DNA from: Acidobacteriota bacterium
GTDB lineage: Bacteria > Acidobacteriota > Terriglobia > Acidiferrales > UBA7541
Direction: 5' to 3'
NCBI GenBank assembly: GCA_016179005.1
Contig: JACOSF010000189.1
Span: 1-5,714, forward strand
DNA: 5,714 nt
In this document: piece by piece, positions 1-5,344 of the stretch
How positions within the stretch are numbered: position 1 is the stretch's first letter
How the letters are laid out: the number at the start of each line of letters is the position of its first letter
The notes under the pieces: generated by a model
What the model was told of the DNA's origin: nothing
Databases searched by the model: none
Seen by the model: the letters and a program-made list of their open reading frames with translations, nothing else
Made by a program: the position numbers and the translations under genes

Positions 1-333
1 GCCTTCGCGCGAGCGAAAGTCGCCGCCCTTGACTGTGTCGTAGAAGAGGCGGAAGACGCTGTCGCCGTCGTTTTGATAATTTTTCGCGCCGTTGATGCCA
101 CCCTGCGCGGCAATGGAGTGCGCGCGGCGCGGCGTGTCCTGGTAGCAGTAGCACTTCACCTGATAACCCAGCTCGGCCATGGTGGCCGCGGCGGACGCGC
201 CGGCCAGGCCCGAGCCGACCACGATGACCGTGTATTTGCGCTTGTTGGCCGGGTTGACCAGCTTCATGTCAAATTTGTGCTTGGTCCACTTTTGCTCGAT
301 GGGACCGGAGGGCACGTTGGACTTGAGTTCCAT
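1..333 (-). CDS. sdhA: Succinate dehydrogenase/fumarate reductase flavoprotein subunit, N-terminal part
   Basis: This is the FAD-carrying catalytic subunit of complex II, which oxidises succinate to fumarate (or the reverse) on the cytoplasmic face of the membrane. Only the first 111 residues are in the window; the gene runs off the left edge with its frame open, and the family is usually about 580-650 residues. The dinucleotide-binding motif GSGLAG is at residues 40-45. The segment RAHSIAAQGG (70-79) matches the flavinylation motif, so His72 should carry the covalent FAD. The start is ATG at 333-331, with an AGGAAA ribosome binding site at 346-341, seven bases upstream. It lies 40 bases after sdhC on the same strand, the gene order of the single-cytochrome (Bacillus/Wolinella) type; sdhB would be expected next, outside the window. 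The first 33 residues before the FAD-binding fold are typical of this branch. The sequence alone does not say whether the enzyme works mainly as dehydrogenase or as fumarate reductase. Confidence 0.96.
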   Translation of the reverse strand, partial: MELKSNVPSGPIEQKWTKHKFDMKLVNPANKRKYTVIVVGSGLAGASAAATMAELGYQVKCYCYQDTPRRAHSIAAQGGINGAKNYQNDGDSVFRLFYDTVKGGDFRSREG

Positions 334-340
334 GGTTTCG

Positions 341-346
341 TTTCCT
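341..346 (-). promoter_or_regulatory. Ribosome binding site of sdhA
   Basis: AGGAAA on the minus strand, seven bases before the ATG at 333-331. It supports this start over later in-frame ATG codons, which would remove sequence leading into the FAD-binding fold. Confidence 0.7.
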
Positions 347-373
347 GTGATGCCCGCCTAAAGGCGGCCGCTA

Positions 374-1090
374 CTACTGCAACTTCAAAAACCCAGCCAA
401 CACGGCGAACGGAATCAAAACGAACCCGCCGACAACAATTATTGTGAACAGCGTGGCCAGACGGCGCGCGAAAGAGTCATAGCGCGGCTGGCTGAAACCG
501 AGCGATTGGAACAGGCTCCACACGCCGTGGAAGACGTGCAAGGCGAGGCAGGCCATGGCGACGATGTAGAATGCGGCGACAGGTGCATAGCTCAGGCCGG
601 CGACAAGATTGTGATAGACGTCGCCGCTAATGTACGCAAAGCCGGGGTGAATCGTGCCGGTTGTAAAGTGCAAAATATGAAACACGACAAATGCGCCGAG
701 GATGGGGCCGGTCCAGCGCATGGTGCGCGAGGCCAGGCTGGCTTCCTTATAGGAGGTGACGCGATAGCCCTTGGGCCGCGCGCCCCAGCTTTTTACGCTG
801 AGGGCCAGGTAGGACCAGATGTGCAGTCCAACGCTCAGAAGAAGGCCGAAGCGCACGCCCCATAAAACCGCGGGGAATTTGCGCAGAGCGGCGCCGTAGG
901 CGTTGATGGCCGCCGCGCCCTTAAAGACGGTGAGGTTGCCGACCATGTGCCCGACGACGAAGCCCGACAGGATGATCCCGGTGGCGGCCATGACCAGCTT
1001 CTGTCCGATGGAAGAACCGAGAATGCGGGCCAGGCGGGACTCCGCCGGCGGGCTCTGCACAATTGCAGCAGCGGGAGCGGAGGAACTCAC
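374..1090 (-). CDS. sdhC: Succinate dehydrogenase cytochrome b558-type membrane subunit
   Basis: This 238-residue membrane anchor binds haem and quinone for complex II and passes electrons between the SdhA/SdhB part and the quinone pool. Five hydrophobic spans are visible at about 31-56, 76-98, 128-147, 167-190 and 212-234, as expected for the single-subunit di-haem type of Bacillus subtilis SdhC and Wolinella FrdC. Histidines placed like the haem ligands are His48 (in VVGHMVGN), His90, His138 or His141, and His185 or His188; the 42-residue step from His48 to His90 equals that of the first two ligands in B. subtilis. The start is GTG at 1090-1088, with AAAGGAAGGG just upstream; no in-frame ATG lies nearby, and the N-terminal 20 residues are a polar, Ala/Ser/Pro-rich tail. 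The stop is TAG. sdhA follows after 40 bases. A strong promoter about 130 bases upstream probably drives the operon. Confidence 0.95.
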   Translation of the reverse strand: MSSSAPAAAIVQSPPAESRLARILGSSIGQKLVMAATGIILSGFVVGHMVGNLTVFKGAAAINAYGAALRKFPAVLWGVRFGLLLSVGLHIWSYLALSVKSWGARPKGYRVTSYKEASLASRTMRWTGPILGAFVVFHILHFTTGTIHPGFAYISGDVYHNLVAGLSYAPVAAFYIVAMACLALHVFHGVWSLFQSLGFSQPRYDSFARRLATLFTIIVVGGFVLIPFAVLAGFLKLQ

Positions 1091-1094
1091 AAAA

Positions 1095-1104
1095 CCCTTC
1101 CTTT
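1095..1104 (-). promoter_or_regulatory. Ribosome binding site deciding the GTG start of sdhC
   Basis: The minus strand reads AAAGGAAGGG directly before TTTT and GTG (1090-1088). It sits four bases from the start if the GGAAGGG part pairs, about eight if AGGA pairs. It is the reason for accepting GTG as the initiation codon. Confidence 0.65.
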
Positions 1105-1207
1105 CGTCATGGCATCGGACATGGAAAGATTACCGGAAAGCTGATGGAGGATCGCGGCGGATGGTCGGCGTCTCGAAATCGGAGAAGGGCTGTGCACAAA
1201 GAAACCG

Positions 1208-1237
1208 TGGACAAACCGGCAAGCGCAACAGTATATG
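1208..1237 (+). promoter_or_regulatory. Possible promoter for the GAF-nucleotidase operon, overlapping the sdh promoter
   Basis: On the plus strand TGGACA (1208-1213) and TATATG (1232-1237) are 18 bases apart, matching five and four of six consensus positions. A transcript would start near 1244 and carry a leader of about 100 bases. Its -10 box shares 1232-1235 with the -10 box of the minus-strand promoter. An alternative -10, TATGAT at 1306-1311, lies closer to the gene but lacks a good -35 box at proper spacing (TTGGAA at 1279-1284 is 21 bases away). This call is tentative. Confidence 0.35.
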
Positions 1238-1258
1238 GATTCGGCGGAACGTTTTCAA
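1230..1258 (-). promoter_or_regulatory. Sigma70-like promoter for the sdhC-sdhA operon
   Basis: On the minus strand, a -35 box TTGAAA (1258-1253) and a -10 box TATACT (1235-1230) are separated by exactly 17 bases; each box matches five of six consensus positions. Transcription would begin near 1223, giving a leader of about 130 bases before the sdhC GTG. It is the best promoter match in the window and is correctly oriented for the sdh genes. The start point is inferred, not measured. Confidence 0.7.
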
Positions 1259-1333
1259 GCCAGAGGACGAATGGAAATTTGGAAGATGTGCCGGAGACTT
1301 TCGGCTATGATATGCTGTCGCTTCTGAGGAGCC

Positions 1334-1338
1334 GGAGG
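1334..1338 (+). promoter_or_regulatory. Ribosome binding site of the GAF-domain gene
   Basis: A perfect GGAGG seven bases before the ATG at 1346. It fixes the start of the GAF gene. Confidence 0.8.
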
Positions 1339-1345
1339 ACGTTGG

Positions 1346-1882
1346 ATGAGCACAGATAAGCTGGCGACGGATGTCACCAAAGTGGTGGACGAGCTGGTCA
1401 AAGCCGGCGAGCCGATCCCTATTCCAACGCTGGGCAAGCTGGGGCAGCAGATCGCCAAAGCCTTCGCCGTGAAAGAGGATGAGTTCGCCGTCCTCGCCCT
1501 GATTTTTGACAATAAGTTTTTGAAATTTGTGGTGCCCGAAAAACTGCAGAATATCGGAACGATCCCGGTGACCAGCACGACAGCGCTGGCGGCACGCACG
1601 GCGCGGGACAAGCGGCCGGAAGTGATCAACAACTTCGCCATCGCCAAGCACTCCACGGTGTTTGAAGCAGTGCCGCTGGGAGACCAGCGCGGGGACCCCA
1701 TTCAGAAAATCATGAGCGCGCCGGTGCTGGCGGACAACAAAGTGATCGGCGTGATCCAGGTATCGCGGAAGGGCAAGACACAGGCCGCCGCGGGGCCGGA
1801 CTTCACGCCCAAGGAATTGGGCGATCTCGTCGCCGTCAGCGTGCAAATCGGCCGCTGCCTGAAGCTCTGCCCGGTCTCCTGA
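1346..1882 (+). CDS. Small stand-alone GAF-domain protein
   Basis: This 178-residue soluble protein appears to be one GAF domain (about residues 25-172) behind a short N-terminal helix, with no signal peptide and no attached kinase, cyclase or DNA-binding domain. GAF-like signs are the core strands around AVLALIF (48-54) and KFLKFVVP, the helix with repeated Ala around residues 80-90, the strand-loop region SAPVLADNKVIGVIQVSRK, and the C-terminal segment DFTPKELGDLVAVSVQIGRCL, which is the usual last helix. GAF domains bind small ligands such as cyclic nucleotides or sense redox state; the ligand here cannot be read from sequence. The only cysteines I see are the C-terminal pair Cys171 and Cys175 (CxxxC). 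A perfect ribosome binding site precedes the ATG. The TGA stop lies 3 bases before the GTG of the exported nucleotidase, so the two are almost certainly co-transcribed. A regulatory or sensor role is inferred from the fold only. Confidence 0.8.
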   Translation: MSTDKLATDVTKVVDELVKAGEPIPIPTLGKLGQQIAKAFAVKEDEFAVLALIFDNKFLKFVVPEKLQNIGTIPVTSTTALAARTARDKRPEVINNFAIAKHSTVFEAVPLGDQRGDPIQKIMSAPVLADNKVIGVIQVSRKGKTQAAAGPDFTPKELGDLVAVSVQIGRCLKLCPVS

Positions 1883-1885
1883 ACC

Positions 1886-3583
1886 GTGAACAACTTCTCC
1901 CGACGCATTCTCCTGGCCTGTTGCGCCCTGCTCCTGCTGGCGGCCGTCCTGCCCATGCGGCCGGACGCCGCTGCGAGCCGCGCGCACATCACGCTGCTGG
2001 GCACCACCGACCTCCACGGAAACATCTACCCCGTTGATTACTACACGAACCAGCCGGCCAACCGCGGCCTGGCCAAAATTGCCACGCTGGTGCGGCAAGC
2101 GCGCAGCGAACAGAAAAATGTGCTGCTGCTCGACTCCGGCGACACCATCCAGGGCACGCCGCTGGCGTACTACTTCGCGCGCAAGGACACCACCCAAATC
2201 AACCCGACCATCGCGGCGATGAATGCGCTGGGCTACGACGCGATGGCCGTGGGCAACCACGAGTTTAATTTCGGGCTTGCACCGCTGTGGAAAGCGAAGC
2301 GAGAAGCCAAGTTTCCGTGGCTGGCCGCCAACATCAAGCAGACGTACAAGTCCGGCGTGGAACACATCGAACCGTACATCATTAAGAACGTGGGCGGCGT
2401 GCGCGTGGCCATCGTGGGCTTCATTACGCCGGGCGTGCCGCGCTGGGAAATTCCGGCGAACTACCGCGGGTATGAGTTCGAGAACATCGTGGACGCGGCG
2501 AAGCGCGTGATCCCCGAAGTGCGGAAGAAGGCCGACCTGGTGGTGGTGCTCGCGCATTCGGGACTGGAGCGCGATCCGCAGACCGGCGAAGCCTTCTCCG
2601 ATCAGATGCAAAACGAGAATGCAGTTTGGGCGCTGGCTGAGCAGGTGCCGGGGATTGACGTGATTCTTTTCGGGCATTCGCACCGCGAGGTCCCCACGAA
2701 GGTGATCAACGGCGTGCTGGTGGCACAGGCGAAGAACTGGGGGCAGTCGCTGGCGCGAGCCGACATTGAGCTGGAGCGCGCGGGCGGCGGCTGGGAGGTG
2801 GCGGCGAAACGCTCGACGGTGATTCCGGTGACCGACGCGGTGGTGGCGGACGCGGAGATTTTGAAACTCACGCAGACATACCACGAGACAACGGAGAAAT
2901 ATCTGGACACGCCGATCGCCACGTCGAGCAAGACGCTGGATGCCTCGACGGCGCGGTATGAGGACCATCCCTTCGTGGATCTGATCCACAAAGTGCAGAT
3001 GGAGTACGGGAAGGCGGATGTGTCGCTGTCCACGATGTTCTACACGCGGCTGCAAATTCCGGCGGGCCAGGTGACCCTGCGGCAGATTGCCGGGTTGTAC
3101 ATCTACGAGAACACGCTGTACACGGTGGAAATGAACGGTAAGCAGCTTCGCGAAGTGCTGGAACACGCGGCGGAGTTTTTCCCGGCGTGGCCGTTCCCAG
3201 CGGATGGGCGCGTACGCCTGCCGGGGTACAACGCGGATACCGCCGAAGGCGTGGAGTACACGATGGACCTGACGCAGCCCGCCGGGCAGCGCATCCGCGA
3301 CCTGCGCTACAAAGGAAAACCGCTGGCGGACGACACGAAGCTGCGCGTGGCGACGAACAACTACCGCTACGCGGGCGGCGGGCGCTATTCCGCGTTTCAA
3401 GGCTTGCCGGTGGTGTACCGCTCGCCGATGGAAGTGCGCGAGCTGATCATCGAGTATGTGAGCCGCACGGGCGCGATCCTGTCCGAAGCGGACGGCAACT
3501 GGAAAATCGCGCCGCGGGAAGCGTTCGAAGCGCTGGTGCGGGAAGCGCGGCAGCGCGAGCTGGGAAACTCCGGCGGGCCGTAA
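1886..3583 (+). CDS. Secreted 5'-nucleotidase / 2',3'-cyclic-nucleotide phosphodiesterase family metallophosphoesterase
   Basis: This 565-residue exported enzyme removes phosphate from nucleotides or opens cyclic nucleotides, presumably in the periplasm. A Sec signal peptide covers residues 1-30 (SRR, a hydrophobic stretch, then AAA before Ser31). The N-terminal metallophosphoesterase domain (about 33-300) keeps the di-metal motifs: TDLHGN (Asp42, His44), DSGD (Asp86), GNHEFNFG (Asn124, His125), His224 in LAHSG, and GHSH (263-266). The C-terminal nucleotidase domain (about 335-530) contains YENTLYTVEMNG and NNYRYAGGGRY; the latter resembles the substrate-pocket segment of CpdB/YfkN-type enzymes more than that of classical UshA, but substrate choice is uncertain. 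Length is typical of two-domain members. The start is GTG, the only start that keeps the signal peptide, because an in-frame TGA lies just upstream. No clear Shine-Dalgarno sequence is present, so translation probably depends on coupling to the GAF gene ending 3 bases before. The stop is TAA. Confidence 0.93.
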   Translation: MNNFSRRILLACCALLLLAAVLPMRPDAAASRAHITLLGTTDLHGNIYPVDYYTNQPANRGLAKIATLVRQARSEQKNVLLLDSGDTIQGTPLAYYFARKDTTQINPTIAAMNALGYDAMAVGNHEFNFGLAPLWKAKREAKFPWLAANIKQTYKSGVEHIEPYIIKNVGGVRVAIVGFITPGVPRWEIPANYRGYEFENIVDAAKRVIPEVRKKADLVVVLAHSGLERDPQTGEAFSDQMQNENAVWALAEQVPGIDVILFGHSHREVPTKVINGVLVAQAKNWGQSLARADIELERAGGGWEVAAKRSTVIPVTDAVVADAEILKLTQTYHETTEKYLDTPIATSSKTLDASTARYEDHPFVDLIHKVQMEYGKADVSLSTMFYTRLQIPAGQVTLRQIAGLYIYENTLYTVEMNGKQLREVLEHAAEFFPAWPFPADGRVRLPGYNADTAEGVEYTMDLTQPAGQRIRDLRYKGKPLADDTKLRVATNNYRYAGGGRYSAFQGLPVVYRSPMEVRELIIEYVSRTGAILSEADGNWKIAPREAFEALVREARQRELGNSGGP

Positions 3584-3639
3584 GGACGGAGCGCGGCGGC
3601 GTGCTGCGGAAATCCTGAGGAAAGAAAGTTACAAAGGTG

Positions 3640-3668
3640 TTGACACTTCATTCTGTTCTTGTTAATTT
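3640..3668 (+). promoter_or_regulatory. Possible promoter for the arginine decarboxylase gene
   Basis: A perfect TTGACA -35 box at 3640-3645 is followed 17 bases later by TAATTT (3663-3668), a poor -10 match inside an AT-rich stretch that stands out from its GC-rich surroundings. Transcription would begin near 3675 and leave about 70 bases of leader. The perfect -35 and AT-rich context support a promoter; the weak -10 box could mean activator dependence or a slightly different register. Confidence 0.45.
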
Positions 3669-3717
3669 TCAGTTCGCAAAAAATTTCATGATACTCCCGA
3701 CACAACGCACACCCTCC

Positions 3718-3731
3718 GCCGCTGCTGCGGC
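3718..3731 (+). promoter_or_regulatory. Small hairpin just before the pdaD start
   Basis: GCCGC (3718-3722) and GCGGC (3727-3731) form a perfect five-base stem around a TGCT loop, ending 16 bases before the ATG. There is no recognisable Shine-Dalgarno sequence between it and the start. A stem this short occurs by chance in GC-rich DNA, so a role in translation control is only a suggestion. Confidence 0.25.
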
Positions 3732-3747
3732 CTCGCCGGCAAAATAG

Positions 3748-4305
3748 ATGGCCTTCGTCGCCAAGAAAATTTTCATCACGAAAGGCGTCGGCAAGCACCG
3801 CGAGCGCCTCTCCAGCTTTGAGCTGGCGCTGCGCAACGCGGGGATCGCCGCGTGCAACATCGTGCGCGTTTCGTCCATCTTCCCGCCGGGTTGCAAGCTG
3901 ATTTCGCGCAGCGAAGGGCTGAAGCACATCAAGCCGGGACAAGTGGCGTTCTGCGTGATCAGCGAGAACTCCACGCGCGAGCCGCACCGGCTGATCGCCG
4001 CGAGCATCGGCCTCGCGCTGCCGGCGGACAAATCCATGTTCGGCTATCTTTCCGAACACCATTCCTTCGGCGAGACGGAAGAAGTGGCGGGGGAGTACGC
4101 GGAAGAGCTGGCGGCGGAAATGCTGGCGACCACGCTGAACGTGGAGTTTGATCCGGATTTGTCGTGGGACGAGAAGAAAGAAGTTTATAGGATTTCCAAC
4201 CGCATCGTGCGCACGATGAACATCACGCAGTCCGCGGTGGGCGACAAGCGCGGGCTGTGGACCACCGTGCTCGGCGCTGCATTCCTGCTCGGCAGCGACG
4301 ACTGA
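3748..4305 (+). CDS. pdaD: Pyruvoyl-dependent arginine decarboxylase
   Basis: This 185-residue proenzyme decarboxylates arginine to agmatine, the entry to polyamine synthesis, using a pyruvoyl group made from its own chain instead of pyridoxal phosphate. The family N-terminus KKIFITKGVGKH (6-17) is present. VSSIFPPGC (41-49) is the self-cleavage site: cutting between Ser42 and Ser43 would yield a beta chain of about 42 residues and an alpha chain of about 143 starting with the pyruvoyl group. SENSTREPHR (72-81) and GYLSEHHSFGET (99-110) are other conserved blocks; Glu103 is the likely catalytic acid by comparison with the Methanocaldococcus enzyme, but I could not align it. Length is normal for the family and the active site looks intact. 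The ATG is preceded directly by an in-frame TAG, so no longer form exists. No Shine-Dalgarno sequence is visible. It appears to be a single-gene unit with its own promoter candidate, convergent with the PD40 gene. Confidence 0.93.
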   Translation: MAFVAKKIFITKGVGKHRERLSSFELALRNAGIAACNIVRVSSIFPPGCKLISRSEGLKHIKPGQVAFCVISENSTREPHRLIAASIGLALPADKSMFGYLSEHHSFGETEEVAGEYAEELAAEMLATTLNVEFDPDLSWDEKKEVYRISNRIVRTMNITQSAVGDKRGLWTTVLGAAFLLGSDD

Positions 4306-4365
4306 CCGCCTGGACGCAGCTCTCTTCCACAAACAGAAAAGACCACAGGAAGCGAATCCAGCGCC
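4306..4365. other. Convergent intergenic gap without a clear terminator
   Basis: Sixty bases separate the stop of pdaD (plus) from the stop of the PD40 gene (minus). The only pairing I see is CTTCC (4324-4328) with GGAAG (4348-4352), which would enclose a 19-base loop and has no following T-run. An intrinsic terminator is therefore not evident; Rho-dependent ends or some overlap of the opposing transcripts are possible. Confidence 0.5.
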
Positions 4366-5310
4366 CTACTTAGCGTCCGCCCAGGCGTAAACAGGCATTG
4401 TGTTCTTGAATTTCCGCGTCATCTTGAGCGTGGATAGATCTAACAGATGGATGTCATATGTGGACATCTCTCCGCTAGCTATCTCGTTCAGCAAGAGTGT
4501 TTTCGAATCGGGCGACCAGACGGGCGCGAGGCCAAAGCCCCGCTGCATGGAGCGCAGCCCCAAGAAAAGCCACCGTTTTCCCAGCGTCAACAGAAGCTTG
4601 CTGCCGGTACCGTCGGGATGCACCAGCCATACTTGATATCTCGAAACGTCGAAATAGGCGATCCATTCTCCTGAAGGTGACCATGCCGGCCCTTCACCGT
4701 CGACGATGTTTGTGATTTTCCCGCTCCTAATGTCCAGAATATGAATACTGGGCCTACCGCTAAGCTTCGATGGGAACATGTAATAGGCGATGCGGCTGCC
4801 ATCCGGCGACCAGCTCACCGCTCGGGGATTGTCACTTCCAATCACCGGACTCGCGCTTTCAATCCCTGTCTTGAGGTCAATGAAATACACCCGAACTGGA
4901 AAGTCTTCTCCGCGCTCGTCGCGGGCCAAGGCCAATTTGGAGCCATCGGGAGAAATGTAAACAGCGCCGCCTCCCCTTTCTATTTTTTTGTAATCTGTCC
5001 ATTTCTTTTGCTCCACCGAATAGGTTTGGAGGATCAAGACTCGCGGCTCGCAACACTTCACCACGCGGCCTGAAGCAATAAGCGTTCCATCTCTCGACAT
5101 GCTGGGAATTGGAGTTGAACCGTGCTCTTTTTCTTGAAGCGTTCGGGTTTCCTTCGGTGTCGTCAGCAGAAGTTTGTAGCCTGGCCATCCCACCAGAAGT
5201 TGCGCTCCTGGCAATCGTGGGATGTCCTCTTGCTTGGTTTGTGCGCCAAGATCTGACCACAGAAGGGCCGATGCAACAAGGATTAGCAAGGCGCAAGCCC
5301 TTCGATTCAT
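4366..5310 (-). CDS. Secreted PD40-repeat (TolB-like) beta-propeller protein
   Basis: This 314-residue protein has a Sec signal peptide (NRRACALLILVASALLW, probable cleavage after Ala23 in DLGA-QT) and is probably periplasmic. At least five PD40-type blades are visible, each with the SPDG-like turn: SMSRDGTLIASG (70-81), YISPDGSKLALA (118-129), SWSPDGSRIAYY (166-177), AWSPSGEWIAYF (209-220) and VWSPDSKTLLLN (264-275). Such blades form the propeller of TolB and many related proteins; no catalytic peptidase domain or Pal-binding feature is present, so it is not TolB itself and its ligand is unknown. The pair Cys86-Cys87 is the only cysteine pair in the mature part. The ATG has GGAGG (5321-5317) six bases upstream. 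It follows the deoxyhypusine-synthase-like gene by 34 bases and is probably co-transcribed. Its codons use A and T at third positions far more than its neighbours, suggesting later acquisition. Stop TAG. Confidence 0.85.
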   Translation of the reverse strand: MNRRACALLILVASALLWSDLGAQTKQEDIPRLPGAQLLVGWPGYKLLLTTPKETRTLQEKEHGSTPIPSMSRDGTLIASGRVVKCCEPRVLILQTYSVEQKKWTDYKKIERGGGAVYISPDGSKLALARDERGEDFPVRVYFIDLKTGIESASPVIGSDNPRAVSWSPDGSRIAYYMFPSKLSGRPSIHILDIRSGKITNIVDGEGPAWSPSGEWIAYFDVSRYQVWLVHPDGTGSKLLLTLGKRWLFLGLRSMQRGFGLAPVWSPDSKTLLLNEIASGEMSTYDIHLLDLSTLKMTRKFKNTMPVYAWADAK

Positions 5311-5316
5311 GAACAG

Positions 5317-5321
5317 CCTCC
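5317..5321 (-). promoter_or_regulatory. Ribosome binding site of the PD40 gene
   Basis: Perfect GGAGG on the minus strand, six bases before the ATG at 5310-5308. It sits in the 34-base gap after the upstream gene, so this gene has its own translation signal even though it is probably co-transcribed. Confidence 0.75.
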
Positions 5322-5344
5322 GAGGATGAGGCGCGGCGGAAACC

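Larger units (their letters stand above)
1091..1345. other. Divergent control region between sdhC and the GAF gene
   Basis: This 255-base stretch is the longest gap without an established gene. It holds the promoter pair at 1208-1258, ribosome binding sites at both ends, and a leader of about 130 bases for sdhC. The sdhC leader contains an 11-codon reading frame (1122-1087, minus) whose TGA overlaps the sdhC GTG. I see no riboswitch-like fold and no long palindromic operator. Confidence 0.6.

Noticed and set aside
354..367. CCGCC-TAAA-GGCGG hairpin between sdhC and sdhA.
   Set aside because: A five-base stem with no T-run; it could trim or stabilise the operon transcript but is too short to separate from chance in GC-rich DNA.
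73..447. Plus-strand open frame opposite sdhA and the sdhC-sdhA gap.
   Set aside because: It is antisense to the well-supported FAD-binding N-terminus of SdhA and its translation is low-complexity Arg/Gly/Ala sequence.
506..1310. Plus-strand open frames (506-865 and 903-1310) overlapping sdhC and its upstream region.
   Set aside because: They lie opposite a clear five-helix SdhC, have no ribosome binding site or family resemblance, and the second runs through the promoter region.
1886..1975. Possible lipoprotein signal (LLAC at residues 9-12) in the nucleotidase.
   Set aside because: The cysteine comes too early, before most of the hydrophobic stretch; an ordinary Sec signal with cleavage near Ala30 fits better.
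1130..3400. A 756-codon open frame on the minus strand, opposite the GAF and nucleotidase genes.
   Set aside because: Its codons are exact complements of the sense codons of both genes, which share a frame. It stays open because the rare codons TTA, CTA and TCA are absent there. The predicted protein is rich in Arg and His and has no recognisable domain.
3397..4332. A 311-codon open frame on the minus strand opposite pdaD and the end of the nucleotidase gene.
   Set aside because: It is in complement register with pdaD and explained by the same codon bias; it shows no domain and no sensible start context.
4324..4352. CTTCC/GGAAG inverted repeat between the convergent genes as a bidirectional terminator.
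   Set aside because: The stem is five bases with a 19-base loop and no T-run on either side.
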